Source of the DNA: Vibrio casei
Lineage (GTDB): Bacteria > Pseudomonadota > Gammaproteobacteria > Enterobacterales > Vibrionaceae
DNA: 64,000 nucleotides
Reading direction: 5' to 3'
Assembly: GCF_002218025.2 (NCBI RefSeq)
Contig: NZ_AP018680.1
Span: forward strand, 1,116,001-1,180,000
A program made the translations under genes and the position numbers. The notes beneath the pieces are model-generated. The model saw nothing but the letters and a program-made list of their open reading frames with translations, was not told the DNA's origin and ran no database searches. This document shows positions 38,761-48,211 of the stretch, in pieces (the first letter of the stretch is position 1; each line of letters opens with the position of its first letter).

Positions 38761-40527
38761 ATGACTCATAAAAAAGACACCAAAGTCGAAAAAGACGAAA
38801 CAACTTTCCAAACCTTTAAGAAATTGTGGCCGATGATCAGCGTTTATAAAGCGGGTCTAATCGTTGCTTCAATTGCTCTTATTATTAATGCCGCCAGTGA
38901 TACCTATATGGTGTCATTGTTGAAGCCTTTACTGGATGAAGGGTTTGGCAGTACGGAATCTAATTTTCTAAAAATATTACCGATTATTGTCATGGGTATG
39001 ATGATCGTTCGTGGTCTGAGTGGATTTATTTCGACCTACTGCTTGAGCTGGGTGTCGGGCAATGTGGTAATGGAAATGCGCCGTAAGCTCTTTAATCACT
39101 TTATGCAAATGCCCGTCAGCTATTTTGATAAAGAATCGACCGGTTCATTACTTTCCCGTATTACCTATGACTCAGAACAAGTTGCTGCGGCAACCAGTAA
39201 GGCGCTTGTCAGTATTGTACGTGAAGGCGCGAGTATTATTGGTTTGTTATTCTTAATGTTTTGGAATAGCTGGCAGCTTTCTTTGGTCTTGATCGTCATT
39301 GCTCCGATTGTTGCATGGGCCATTGGTATCGTTTCAAAACGTTTTCGTAAGATCAGTAAGAACATGCAAGACACCATGGGCAATGTGACGTCTTCTGCCG
39401 AGCAAATGCTGAAAGGGCATAAGGTGGTGTTAAGTTACGGTGGTCAAAGCGTTGAAAAAGAACGTTTCGATAGCGTCAGTAATAAAATGCGTCAGCAATC
39501 CATGAAATTGGTTTCAGCTCAAGCTGCTGCTAACCCCATTATTCAAGTTATTGCCTCGATTGCTTTGGTTGTTGTGCTGTATCTTGCCAGCATTGATTCA
39601 ATAAAAGAGCAGTTAACACCAGGTACATTTTCTGTGATCTTTTCGGCGATGTTTGCCTTGATGCGTCCATTAAAAGCCTTAACTAATGTCACGTCCGATT
39701 TCCAAAAAGGGATGGCTGCTTGCCAAACTTTATTTGAATTAGTTGAAATGAAACCTGAAGTGGATACAGGCAGTAAAGAAGTTGAAAAAGTAACGGGTAA
39801 TTTATCGGTTAAAAATGTCACGTTTACTTACCCAACCAAAGATACGCCTGCACTAAGGGATGTTTCGTTTGATGTGCCGGCAGGTAAAACCGTTGCCCTA
39901 GTCGGGCGTTCAGGTTCAGGTAAAAGTACTATCGCCAATTTGTTCACGCGTTTTTATGATGTGGATGAAGGGGAGATTTATCTTGATGGGCATGAATTGC
40001 GTGAATACACCTTATCTAATTTACGTTCTCACTTTGCTTTAGTGTCTCAAAACGTTCATTTATTCAACGATACTATTGCCAATAATATTGCCTATGCAGC
40101 GCAAGATCGTTACAGCATCGAAGAAATAAAGCGTGCAGCGGATCTGGCCCATGCTACTGAATTTATCGAAGGTATGGACGATGGCTTCGATACCATGATT
40201 GGTGAAAACGGTGTGAGTTTATCTGGGGGGCAACGTCAACGTCTTGCCATCGCTCGTGCATTATTGCGTGATGCACCTGTACTGATTCTAGATGAAGCGA
40301 CCTCAGCATTAGACACGGAATCTGAGCGTTCAATTCAAGCGGCATTGGATGAATTGCAAAAGAATAAAACCGTGATTGTGATTGCTCACCGTTTATCGAC
40401 AATTGAAGAAGCGGACCAGATTTTAGTCGTCGATGAAGGCGAAATAATTGAACGTGGTAACCATGCTGAATTAATCACAAAAGACGGTGCTTATGCTCAA
40501 TTGCACCGTATTCAATTTGGTGAATAA
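38761..40527 (+). CDS. msbA: Lipid A flippase MsbA
   Basis: The 588-residue half-transporter has six membrane helices (about 20-310) and an ABC ATPase: Walker [11 protein letters not shown]-loop [19 protein letters not shown], signature [15 protein letters not shown], Walker [13 protein letters not shown]. It flips lipid A-core across the inner membrane. Followed by lpxK 27 bp downstream, the usual order. Confidence 0.96.
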   Translation: MTHKKDTKVEKDETTFQTFKKLWPMISVYKAGLIVASIALIINAASDTYMVSLLKPLLDEGFGSTESNFLKILPIIVMGMMIVRGLSGFISTYCLSWVSGNVVMEMRRKLFNHFMQMPVSYFDKESTGSLLSRITYDSEQVAAATSKALVSIVREGASIIGLLFLMFWNSWQLSLVLIVIAPIVAWAIGIVSKRFRKISKNMQDTMGNVTSSAEQMLKGHKVVLSYGGQSVEKERFDSVSNKMRQQSMKLVSAQAAANPIIQVIASIALVVVLYLASIDSIKEQLTPGTFSVIFSAMFALMRPLKALTNVTSDFQKGMAACQTLFELVEMKPEVDTGSKEVEKVTGNLSVKNVTFTYPTKDTPALRDVSFDVPAGKTVALVGRSGSGKSTIANLFTRFYDVDEGEIYLDGHELREYTLSNLRSHFALVSQNVHLFNDTIANNIAYAAQDRYSIEEIKRAADLAHATEFIEGMDDGFDTMIGENGVSLSGGQRQRLAIARALLRDAPVLILDEATSALDTESERSIQAALDELQKNKTVIVIAHRLSTIEEADQILVVDEGEIIERGNHAELITKDGAYAQLHRIQFGE

Positions 40528-40554
40528 AGTGTTAGTAAGCGTTCAAGTTCATGG

Positions 40555-41571
40555 ATGTTGGCGATGATTGAAAAAATATGGTTTCATCGCCACCCACTTG
40601 GTTGGTTACTCGCGCCATTACTGTGGCCGCTAAGTTTGATTTTTAAAATCGTAAGTCGTCATCGTCGTCAACGCTATCAATCTGGTCAACAATCGACATA
40701 CCGAGCGCCGGTTCCAGTTATTGTCGTGGGCAATATTACGGCTGGTGGTAATGGTAAAACACCTGTGGTGATATGGTTGGTAGAAATGCTGCAATCTCTT
40801 GGCTTTAAACCTGGAGTGGTGTCTCGCGGTTATGGTGGAAAAACTGAACATTACCCTTTATTGGTTCAAAGTGACACACCATCGGCGCAATCGGGAGATG
40901 AACCATTATTGATCAAGCGACGAACGGGTGCACCGGTTGCTGTTGATCCTGTTCGTAGTCAAGCAGTTAAAGCTTTACTTGAACAAGATGTCGATATTGT
41001 TGTGACGGATGATGGCTTACAACATTATGCGTTAGAGCGTGATATTGAATTGGTGGTCATTGATGGTCAACGCCGTTTTGGTAATCAATATTACATTCCT
41101 TTTGGGCCTTTACGCGAAGGCTTAGAACGCTTGTCTGACGTGGATTTCTTGATTACCAATGGTGGCACTGCTCAACAAGGTGAAATCGCCATGATGCTAG
41201 CACCAAGTGATGCTGTTAATTTAAAGACAGGGGAAAGAATGCCTGTTCAAGCATTAAAACAATTAGTCGCTTTTGCTGGAATTGGTCACCCTCCTCGTTT
41301 TTTTAACACGTTAAATGATTTAGAGGCTGATGTGGTGAAAACACAAGCCTTTGCTGATCACCAAACCTTTGAACCATCGGAATTATCGGCGTTAGCGAAG
41401 CAAGGCCAACATTTGATCATGACAGAAAAAGACGCCGTAAAATGCTATCAATATGCTCAAGATAATTGGTGGTACTTACCCGTTTCTGCCAATATTAATG
41501 AAAGCGACACACAAAATATTATTCAAAAAATTATAGAGGTTAAAGCCCAATATGGATCACCGTCTACTTGA
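40555..41571 (+). CDS. lpxK: Tetraacyldisaccharide 4'-kinase LpxK
   Basis: The 338-residue inner-membrane-associated kinase has the P-loop [14 protein letters not shown] (about 56-69) and the blocks VVSRGYGGK and [12 protein letters not shown] of the family. It phosphorylates the lipid A precursor at the 4' position. It overlaps ycaR by 20 bp. Confidence 0.96.
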   Translation: MLAMIEKIWFHRHPLGWLLAPLLWPLSLIFKIVSRHRRQRYQSGQQSTYRAPVPVIVVGNITAGGNGKTPVVIWLVEMLQSLGFKPGVVSRGYGGKTEHYPLLVQSDTPSAQSGDEPLLIKRRTGAPVAVDPVRSQAVKALLEQDVDIVVTDDGLQHYALERDIELVVIDGQRRFGNQYYIPFGPLREGLERLSDVDFLITNGGTAQQGEIAMMLAPSDAVNLKTGERMPVQALKQLVAFAGIGHPPRFFNTLNDLEADVVKTQAFADHQTFEPSELSALAKQGQHLIMTEKDAVKCYQYAQDNWWYLPVSANINESDTQNIIQKIIEVKAQYGSPST

Positions 41572-41731
41572 AATCGTTGCTTGCCCAATCTGTAAAGGGA
41601 AAGTAACGCTAGATAACGATAAACAAGAGCTTATCTGTAAATTAGATCGTTTAGCTTACCCCATTAAAGAAGGTATTCCCGTAATGCTGGAAGTGGAAGC
41701 GCGTAAAATGGCGATGGACGAGGGGCGCTAA
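41552..41731 (+). CDS. ycaR: Trm112/UPF0434-family zinc-ribbon-like protein YcaR
   Basis: A 59-residue frame ([20 protein letters not shown]...) runs from 41552 to the TAA at 41729-41731, whose last base begins the kdsB ATG. The CPIC pair and ELICKL are typical of YcaR, always found between lpxK and kdsB in gamma-proteobacteria. Two of the usual four metal cysteines are visible. Role in the pathway unclear. Confidence 0.92.
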   Translation: MDHRLLEIVACPICKGKVTLDNDKQELICKLDRLAYPIKEGIPVMLEVEARKMAMDEGR

Positions 41732-42480
41732 TGTCTTTTACGGTTGTTATTCCATCTCGCTACCAATCTTCACGCTTGCCAGGGAAGCCTCTGGCCGATA
41801 TCGCGGGTAAACCCATGGTTCAATGGGTATACGAGCAAGCAAAACAAGCGGGTGCAGATAGAGTGATTGTTGCCACTGATGATGTTCGTATTCAAACAGC
41901 GGTAGAATCGTTTGGCGGGGAAGTGTGCATGACATCCCCCGATCATCAATCTGGTACCGAACGCTTAGCGGAAGTGATTAAAAAAATGAGCATTGCTGAT
42001 GATCATATCATCGTAAATGTGCAAGGCGATGAACCATTAATTCCACCTAGTATCATTAAACAAGTAGCTGAAAACCTAGCCAATAGCACTGCTCCAATGG
42101 CAACCTTAGGCGTAAGCATCGATGAACCACAAGAAGTGTTTAATCCAAACTCCGTAAAAGTCGTAACGGATAAAGATGGCTACGCACTTTATTTCAGCCG
42201 CGCTTCAATTCCTTGGGATCGCGACGCTTGGGCTAGTGACAATAAAACCATTCGTCAACCATTGATGCGCCATATCGGTATTTATGCATATCGTGCTGGT
42301 TTCATTAATACTTACATTGGTTGGCAACCAAGTGCATTAGAACAAATAGAATCATTAGAGCAATTACGCGTGCTTTGGTACGGTGAAAAAATTCATGTTG
42401 CGCTCGCTAACGAAGCCCCTGCCGCTGGGGTGGATACCCCTGAAGATTTAGAAACAGTAAGACGAATTTTAGCCCCTTAA
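41731..42480 (+). CDS. kdsB: CMP-Kdo synthetase KdsB
   Basis: The 249-residue cytidylyltransferase shows [20 protein letters not shown] at the N-terminus and [11 protein letters not shown] near residue 95, the CTP-binding blocks. It activates Kdo with CTP for lipopolysaccharide inner core synthesis. End of the msbA-lpxK-ycaR-kdsB operon; a terminator follows. Confidence 0.97.
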   Translation: MSFTVVIPSRYQSSRLPGKPLADIAGKPMVQWVYEQAKQAGADRVIVATDDVRIQTAVESFGGEVCMTSPDHQSGTERLAEVIKKMSIADDHIIVNVQGDEPLIPPSIIKQVAENLANSTAPMATLGVSIDEPQEVFNPNSVKVVTDKDGYALYFSRASIPWDRDAWASDNKTIRQPLMRHIGIYAYRAGFINTYIGWQPSALEQIESLEQLRVLWYGEKIHVALANEAPAAGVDTPEDLETVRRILAP

Positions 42481-42510
42481 TTTTATTGGCCTAGGCACAA
42501 TCGAAAAAAC

Positions 42511-42552
42511 AAAAAAGCCTCTTATTTAGCATTAGCTTATTAGAGGCTTTGT
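42511..42552. terminator. Terminator between kdsB and intI
   Basis: AAAGCCTCT and AGAGGCTTT are exact complements around a 19-base loop, with A- and T-tracts. It separates two convergent genes and marks the edge of the integron. Confidence 0.7.
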
Positions 42553-42596
42553 TGTTTATATCGGTTATATCTGTGATTGTTTTTGAATAAAAGTGT

Positions 42597-43562
42597 TTAA
42601 CTGAGTAAAGACAACGGGCTCATTACACCACTCGCACCACGTTCAATCACATGAGTATATATTTGCGTGGTCTTAACATCTGAATGCCCTAATTGCTCCT
42701 GAACAGTTCTGATATCTGCACCGGATTCGAGTAAGTGAGTTGCAAAACAGTGGCGTAAAGTATGGCAAGTCACTTTCTTCTTAATACCAGCCTCGCGTGC
42801 CGTTAATTTAACCGCTCGCTGCAAAGAGCTTTCATTAATGTGGTGGCGTGAGAACGTGCCATCATTTTTTATTGTAGAGGTGGTATGAGACGGAAATAAA
42901 TAGTGCCAATTAAATTCGGTTGGAGCTAATGGATATTTCTTTGCCAGTGCATTAGGTAAATACACGCCGCTATAGTCATGATGTTGTATATCAAGTGAAT
43001 AGAATTTATGACTTATATCTTGTTGAGCTTGTATTAATGGGTGAAGTTCTTTTGCTAATGTCACAATCCGGTTTTTATTGCCTTTACCTTGCCAAACTCG
43101 AACCGCGCCATAATCTAAATCGATATCATGATTTCGTAAGCGAATACACTCCATTAATCTTAGTCCTGATCCATACAGTAACTTAATGGGTAATTCATAG
43201 CTGGGGTGCACACATTGCATAAATTGTTTTATTTCATATCTTGTTAAAACGACAGGCAAGGCTTTATCTTTATTCGAACGCTTAAAATTCATATTTAGAG
43301 AAAGAGGAGTACCAATAATTTCTTTGTATAAAAAGCTAATCGCATTGAGTGCAACCGCTTGGGTTTTTATCGCTACGTTCTCATTGACCACAAGGTGAGT
43401 TAGGAATGCTTCAACCTCTTTATTTGATAAGGTACTAGGGTGCGCTTTATGGTGAAAGTAAATATATTTTACAATCCAATATAAATAAGATTTTATCATT
43501 TTTTGAGCGTAGTGGCGGCTAGCCATAAACTCGCGAATATAGGTTAAAAAAGGAGATTTCAT
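42597..43562 (-). CDS. intI: Integron integrase IntI (VchIntIA type)
   Basis: The 321-residue tyrosine recombinase has the conserved Arg in GSGLRLMECIRLR, the HTLRHCFATHLLE box and the catalytic Tyr in TTQIYTHV. It also carries the extra segment unique to integron integrases between the two boxes (about 225-255: APTEFNWHYLFPSH). It closely resembles V. cholerae IntIA. It recombines attC with attI to capture cassettes. Transcription runs away from the array, as in all chromosomal integrons. A LexA box sits 15 bp upstream. Confidence 0.96.
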   Translation of the reverse strand: MKSPFLTYIREFMASRHYAQKMIKSYLYWIVKYIYFHHKAHPSTLSNKEVEAFLTHLVVNENVAIKTQAVALNAISFLYKEIIGTPLSLNMNFKRSNKDKALPVVLTRYEIKQFMQCVHPSYELPIKLLYGSGLRLMECIRLRNHDIDLDYGAVRVWQGKGNKNRIVTLAKELHPLIQAQQDISHKFYSLDIQHHDYSGVYLPNALAKKYPLAPTEFNWHYLFPSHTTSTIKNDGTFSRHHINESSLQRAVKLTAREAGIKKKVTCHTLRHCFATHLLESGADIRTVQEQLGHSDVKTTQIYTHVIERGASGVMSPLSLLS

Positions 43563-43576
43563 CAGGCGCCTCTATG

Positions 43577-43592
43577 CTGTTTTTATATACAG
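43577..43592. promoter_or_regulatory. LexA (SOS) box upstream of intI
   Basis: CTGTTTTTATATACAG has CTGT-N8-ACAG exactly, the gamma-proteobacterial LexA consensus, just upstream of the intI start. SOS control of intI is known for V. cholerae and class 1 integrons, so DNA damage should raise cassette recombination here too. Confidence 0.85.
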
Positions 43593-43689
43593 TAATTATG
43601 ATATTGACTTTCAGCAATGACTAACTGGCAAAGTGCCTTATTTTCTGATTTATATCTAAATAATGAAACAAATAGTCATTATTATACAT

Positions 43690-43782
43690 AAGCTTGGGAT
43701 CTACTTGATGTATAGTAGGAAAACTAAACAGGCAAACGGCTGTCAGGAAAGACGGCACTTTGCCGTCTAATAAGCGTTATGT
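43690..43782 (+). promoter_or_regulatory. Integron attI site
   Basis: The region between intI and cassette 1 ends in GCG^TTATGT at 43774-43782. A small perfect hairpin GACGGCA-CTT-TGCCGTC (43751-43767) lies just before the crossover. The crossover is fixed by the match between cassette-1 start (TTATGT) and the ACATAAC of its attC. The left limit of attI is estimated. Confidence 0.7.
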
Positions 43783-43798
43783 GTCAGTGTAAATAAAT

Positions 43799-44155
43799 AT
43801 GAATGATTATCTTATCGGAATTATGTATCACGAACCAGAGTCATGGGATCTATGGAATAAAGGTGTTATCGAAGATTATGAATCCTCGACAGGCATATTT
43901 ATAACCGCAAGCTCTATAGCTGATGCGATTAAATGGGCGGAGATTATTGGCGAAAAACTTTTACGTTTTGTTAATTCTGATAACTCTCTAAGTTACTCAA
44001 AATTAAATTATGAGTGCTGGCATGAGCCTGATATTAAAGAAAGCGGTTGGGATCATTGTCTATCTCATTTTCAACATGTTAAAGTTGGGGAAATGCCAAA
44101 CTTAAAGAACATGACTACAGAATCTTATGAAAAGTGGCAAAGTGAAAACACATAA
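43799..44155 (+). CDS. Integron cassette 1: hypothetical protein
   Basis: The 118-residue product (MNDYLIGIMYHEPESWDLWN) is acidic, rich in Trp and Tyr, with a helical stretch AIKWAEIIGEKLLRF. It is soluble by composition. I recognise no family. As first cassette next to attI it is the one best placed for expression. Its stop overlaps the start of its attC, as is typical for cassettes. No clear ribosome site. Confidence 0.7.
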   Translation: MNDYLIGIMYHEPESWDLWNKGVIEDYESSTGIFITASSIADAIKWAEIIGEKLLRFVNSDNSLSYSKLNYECWHEPDIKESGWDHCLSHFQHVKVGEMPNLKNMTTESYEKWQSENT

Positions 44156-44204
44156 CAAATAAGGATAGGTGTCGCGCAGCCGACACCTTATCTGGGTGTT
44201 GAAC
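44150..44204 (+). repeat. attC site of cassette 1
   Basis: ACATAAC (44150-44156) is the exact complement of the cassette's own GTTATGT start. The stem AGGTGTCG / CGACACCT and the closing GTTGAAC (44198-44204) complete a 55-bp attC. Recombination point after G44198. Confidence 0.85.
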
Positions 44205-44406
44205 AAGCCCGAAGCTGCTTATTATTGTAAATTGGTCTATATTATTTTTCGGTAGGCAATAGATTCTGTTTTCCTTCAGACATGCTTAACCCTGATAAAA
44301 TTAAAGTGTAATATTATCAATCGGTTAATTCCTTATTTATTGTCTTTCTTTGATTATCTCTCCTTTGTTTAGTGGTCGCCATTATCCTTATATTTTAGCC
44401 TTTCGG

Positions 44407-45471
44407 CTACCTCGTTCGACTGATCCCAACGCATGACATTTCATGCTGACAGCAAGGGCAAAGCCGAAAGGCTTTGCTCCGTACAACATTGGATTCAGCT
44501 AACGATGGGGCTAAATTAGGAATGAATAACAGCTGGATTTTCCGCCGTAATGTTCTGGCATTACCTCGTAAAAAACCATAATCCCTCACGCGTTGTAACC
44601 CTTTTGGAAGGACATGCTGCAATATCAACCATAAAAACTTGAGCACGGGTAAGGTTCTTTGCTTCCAACGTTGATCTTGCCCATTTTGATATCTAAATGT
44701 CACGTTTGAATCGGTAATTCTTATGATGTCTTTATCGGCTAAAACACCACGATACAAATAACGTGAAAGGTATTTTAAGGCGGGTAATCCATATCCAATA
44801 TGCCGACAATCAACCACCCAGTGTGGTGGTATCTTGGTTGGTAATCTTAGATTTGGGTGTTGAGCAATCGCCTCGATTAACCGAGCTCGCCATACTTTAG
44901 CAAGCGCAAATTCATTAAAAAGATAGCGACAATTACCCTTGTGCCATTGATGTTTTTTCTGATCATAAGTGCCCGAAGGCACGATGATATGTAAATGAGG
45001 ATGAAGATCGCGCTGGCGATTGTGAGTATGCAATACCGCAGTAAAACCGATGTCTCTTTTGTGTTGTCGCTTGGCAAAGTCTTTTAAAACAGATGCTGCT
45101 ATTTTAAACATCATTGGATATAAAATATCACTGTGGTATTGAGCAATGACGCGTAATTGGTAAGGCAAGGTAAAGGTTGCCATAAAATAATGCACAGGCA
45201 GTAACTTACTTCTTTGTCGCGCTAACCAATCGGATGTGGTGGTGTGTTGACATTGAGGGCAATGCCGATGTCCACAGGACATCGGTACACGGTCGTCATG
45301 CTGGCAGCGTTGGCAAAACCACTGTGAACACCCTTGTTGAACCGTTCGGCAACGAAGCATAGCGTATATCGCACGTTTGGATTCATGCGATAATTGATTC
45401 TGATAGGCCGCTAAAAAGTCATCATGATGTTGTTTTAAAATATCAATAAGTATGCTCACTTTGACCTCCAA
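44407..45471 (-). CDS. IS91-family HUH (Y2) transposase
   Basis: The 354-residue protein has an N-terminal zinc-binding domain with several CxxC pairs (FCQRCQ, CGHRHCPQCQ), the HUH motif HPHLHIIV (about 158-165) and the tyrosine segment LKYLSRYLYRG (about 234-244). It nicks DNA for rolling-circle transposition. Length is at the short end but all motifs are present, so it looks intact. Confidence 0.92.
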   Translation of the reverse strand: MEVKVSILIDILKQHHDDFLAAYQNQLSHESKRAIYAMLRCRTVQQGCSQWFCQRCQHDDRVPMSCGHRHCPQCQHTTTSDWLARQRSKLLPVHYFMATFTLPYQLRVIAQYHSDILYPMMFKIAASVLKDFAKRQHKRDIGFTAVLHTHNRQRDLHPHLHIIVPSGTYDQKKHQWHKGNCRYLFNEFALAKVWRARLIEAIAQHPNLRLPTKIPPHWVVDCRHIGYGLPALKYLSRYLYRGVLADKDIIRITDSNVTFRYQNGQDQRWKQRTLPVLKFLWLILQHVLPKGLQRVRDYGFLRGNARTLRRKIQLLFIPNLAPSLAESNVVRSKAFRLCPCCQHEMSCVGISRTR

Positions 45472-46307
45472 TCAATCTCTAGCTTAGAAGACAAAAGATT
45501 GAGGGCCACAATGGTATCTTTCTGCTTTAGTGGGGTAAGTTGAGTGTATCTTGCCGTTGTATTTAAACTGGCATGCCCGAGTAAATGTTGAAGTGAACGA
45601 AGATCAAGTCCTTGCTCAAGTAGATGAGTAGCAAAGCAATGGCGTAATGAGTGAGGGCTAATATGCTTATGTATTCGGCAATCTCTTAATACTTGTTTGA
45701 GGGCTTTTTGTATTCCACCGCGATCCATTGGACTATTGCGACCATTTCCCAAACCGGGAAAGAGCAAAGTGGGATGACGGTGTGTTTTCCAATAGTTTCG
45801 TAATGCATTAAGTAGCGGTGTTGATAGGGGGATCAGGCGGTCTTTACCGCCTTTACCATCCCGAATATGTACTTGCATTCCAGCGCTATCAATATCATGC
45901 ACCGTTAAGCCAAGGCCTTCACCTAACCGTAAACCCATACTGTATAGAGTGAAAAAGAAGACTTGATAGCGATATTGATGCGTGTTGTTCAATAATAGGT
46001 TGATTTGAGAAGGTGTAAGCATATCGGGTAACCGTTTTACTTGTGGTGGCTTAACAATGTTTAACCATTCCCATTGTTTTTCTATCGTATAACGATAGAA
46101 AAACTGCAAACCATTTCGATCCAGTTTAACAGTGCTCCATGAGTGGGATTTGATTAATGCTTCGAAGTACTGTTTTAGATCTTGCGTGGTTAAGGTATCG
46201 GGCGGGCAATCAAAATAGGCGGATATACGACGTAGCGCACGAGAATACGCATCAATGGTGGCAGGTCGCTTCCGGTGTTTGTCAAACTAGTTGTCGCGAT
46301 CACTACG

Positions 46308-47357
46308 TTATGCACTCTCAGCCTTGACACTATTTTGTTCAGGGTTTAAGTACACTTCTTTTGGTAAATCCCAATTACGGATATTACCGCTCCAGCGCTC
46401 AGGGTGAGCATCTTTAGCACCTTGATAAACTTCTTTTCTATTAGCCAATATGTCACCCGCTAATCCTGAATGCCTTTGATGTGGGCTGACGTATTTGATG
46501 CCACTATGTTTGTGGTTAAAATTATACCAGTGGCTAAATTTCAACACCCAACTACGCGCCTCATCAATTGTTGAAAACCCTTTATACGGATAGTCAGGGC
46601 GATATTTACACGTTTTAAATATCGACTCAGCATAAGCATTATCATTGCTCACCCTAGGACGATTAAAAGACGACACGACACCTAAACTATAAAGTGTTTC
46701 AAGCATTGATGAGCCTTTCATTGGGCTTCCATTATCCGAATGCAGTACCAGAGGATTATCTTTAACTCCTTCTTTTAAATGAGCTTTCTTAATTAATATT
46801 GATGCATTTTCTGCTGATTCGTCATCATGAATTTCCCATCCAACAATCTTTCGACTAAATATATCGAGTATCAAATATAAATAAAAATGCAGCCCTTTAG
46901 CGGGGCCTGGTAACCAAGTAATATCCCAACACCACACTTGGTTTGGCCCTGTAGCACAGTGTGTCGTCGGTACTTTTCTCTCTTTTATCTGACTACGTCC
47001 GCGAGCGTTTTGCTGTTTTTCTTCATGAAGAACACGATAATATGTTGATTCAGAAGCAAGATAAATACCCTCATCTGCTAATGTAGGGACGATTTGGCTT
47101 GGTGGTAAGCTCTTAAAATCATCGCTATTAACGATGGCTAATATGTTATCTCTCTCTGCTTTTGATAGCTTATTTTTTGGCTCAGGGCGCTGAGATATTG
47201 GTCTACCATCTGTTTTTATGTTCCCGTCAACAGTCCAACGTTGATACGTCCGGACACTGATCCCAAGTTCACGGCAAGCTTTAAACTTTGGCGCACCAGA
47301 ACTCACAGCTTCATTAACTAGTTTAACTGCTTGAATGCGAGCTGAGTCGAGGATCAT
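46308..47357 (-). CDS. IS3-like transposase OrfB (DDE)
   Basis: The 349-residue protein has an N-terminal HTH (ACRELGISVRTYQRW) and a DDE core: Asp in VWCWDITWL, Asp in LHSDNGSPM, and Glu in NAYAESIFK 35 residues later (DD35E). It overlaps OrfA by ATGA, so it is translated by coupling and not by frameshift. Same protein as 55015-56064. Confidence 0.92.
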   Translation of the reverse strand: MILDSARIQAVKLVNEAVSSGAPKFKACRELGISVRTYQRWTVDGNIKTDGRPISQRPEPKNKLSKAERDNILAIVNSDDFKSLPPSQIVPTLADEGIYLASESTYYRVLHEEKQQNARGRSQIKERKVPTTHCATGPNQVWCWDITWLPGPAKGLHFYLYLILDIFSRKIVGWEIHDDESAENASILIKKAHLKEGVKDNPLVLHSDNGSPMKGSSMLETLYSLGVVSSFNRPRVSNDNAYAESIFKTCKYRPDYPYKGFSTIDEARSWVLKFSHWYNFNHKHSGIKYVSPHQRHSGLAGDILANRKEVYQGAKDAHPERWSGNIRNWDLPKEVYLNPEQNSVKAESA

Positions 47358-47851
47358 TCGTCCTCGGCTTCCCCCCAGATCGCATTTGCTTTTTTTCTTA
47401 ACACCAATAGTGCTGCGGTTTCAGCGAGTGCCTTATCTTTTCGACGTAGCTCCTTTTCTAATTGATTGATCTGTTTTTTATCTTTCTTTGTTTCGGTGGA
47501 GAAGGCTTTTTCTTGCTCTTTAACGTTAGCGTTTGCATCTATACACGCATTTCGCCAAGCCGATACTTGTTCCACATAAAGACCTTTGCCTCGGCAATAT
47601 TCCGCTAACTCAGCTTGATTTAAAGAGGCTGTTTCCAACACGACTGAGAATTTATTTGCTGATGACCACTGCTCAGCATTCTTTCCATCACCTGGCACTA
47701 AATGCCCCTTATCAATTGCTTGTTTTCGCCAATTATACAAGGTTGATTCACCAATCCCCATCTCGATTGATAATTGGGCTATTGCTATATTATTTGGAGG
47801 CATCATCTTCTGAAGAGCCGACTCTTTGCTTTGCGCTGAATAATGTTTCAT
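47354..47851 (-). CDS. IS3-like transposase OrfA
   Basis: The 165-residue protein has an HTH (AIAQLSIEMGIGESTLYNWR), a second domain resembling it (ELAEYCRGKGLYVEQVSAWR) and a C-terminal coiled coil (INQLEKELRRKDKALAETAA). Required with OrfB for transposition. Confidence 0.88.
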   Translation of the reverse strand: MKHYSAQSKESALQKMMPPNNIAIAQLSIEMGIGESTLYNWRKQAIDKGHLVPGDGKNAEQWSSANKFSVVLETASLNQAELAEYCRGKGLYVEQVSAWRNACIDANANVKEQEKAFSTETKKDKKQINQLEKELRRKDKALAETAALLVLRKKANAIWGEAEDE

Positions 47852-48077
47852 TGTTACTCCACGCCCTCTGTTTAATGGTTGAATATTAAGCGCGACAACT
47901 AGTCTGACAGAGAGGGCTTCCCTTGCAGTGTTAAATTGCTAAGATGTTGTTGATAAAGAGAATCAAAGTGAGCTTGTTGTTTGATGTTCATGATTTTACT
48001 CCTGCTAGGTATTACGATGTGGTAATACATTCAGGAATAAGTATGGTGTTTTAGCTGTTCTGCCGCGCAGCGGCTTC

Positions 48078-48188
48078 GTTCAACAAGGCAATTAAATCGG
48101 ACGCATTACGGTTTGTCGTCTATTTTGCAAAAACAAAAAGCCGCAAAATCGCCGCCAAACCTAGCGCCGTTTATTGCTGGCGTTAGGC
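48078..48188 (+). repeat. attC site of cassette 2
   Basis: GTTCAAC (48078-48084) is the exact complement of the cassette-2 start GTTGAAC (44198-44204). Inner arms GGTTTG...TATTTTGC and GCAAAAT...CAAACC and the closing GTTAGGC (48182-48188) make a 111-bp attC, close to the VCR length of V. cholerae. Confidence 0.85.
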
Positions 48189-48211
48189 TTACAAGGTGAT
48201 AAATATAATTC

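Larger units (their letters stand above)
46272..47916 (-). mobile_element. IS3-like insertion sequence, copy 1 (1645 bp)
   Basis: The element runs from CCGGTGTTTGTCAAAC to GTCTGACAGAGAGGG, with imperfect terminal repeats sharing ACTAGTTGTCGCG. It is flanked by the 3-bp duplication CTT (46269-46271, 47917-47919). It is inserted in the tyrosine recombinase gene. It is nearly identical to copy 2 at 54456-56100 in opposite orientation. Confidence 0.9.
45456..47991 (-). pseudogene. Tyrosine recombinase of the IS91-like element, split by a 1645-bp IS
   Basis: Translation starts at the ATG at 47991 (AGGAG upstream) and runs 25 codons to ...LTLQGK at 47917. It resumes after the IS at 46268 (RPATIDAYSRAL...) and ends at 45456, for a restored 295-residue protein. 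The C-terminal part has ISPHSLRHCFATHLLEQGLD and TARYTQL with the catalytic tyrosine. Precise removal of the IS and one AAG repeat gives a continuous frame, so the break is recent. The remnant from 46109 alone is unlikely to be active. Confidence 0.88.
44205..48077 (-). mobile_element. IS91-family element with companion tyrosine recombinase
   Basis: The element fills cassette 2. It encodes an HUH transposase and an upstream tyrosine recombinase on the minus strand, overlapping by 16 bp. The left edge abuts GTTGAAC and the right edge abuts GTTCAAC; IS91 elements insert next to GAAC or CAAG, which fits. Exact ends are not provable. A 1645-bp IS interrupts it at 46272-47916. The about 200 bp at 44205-44406 are the terminal region without a gene. 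Confidence 0.65.
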
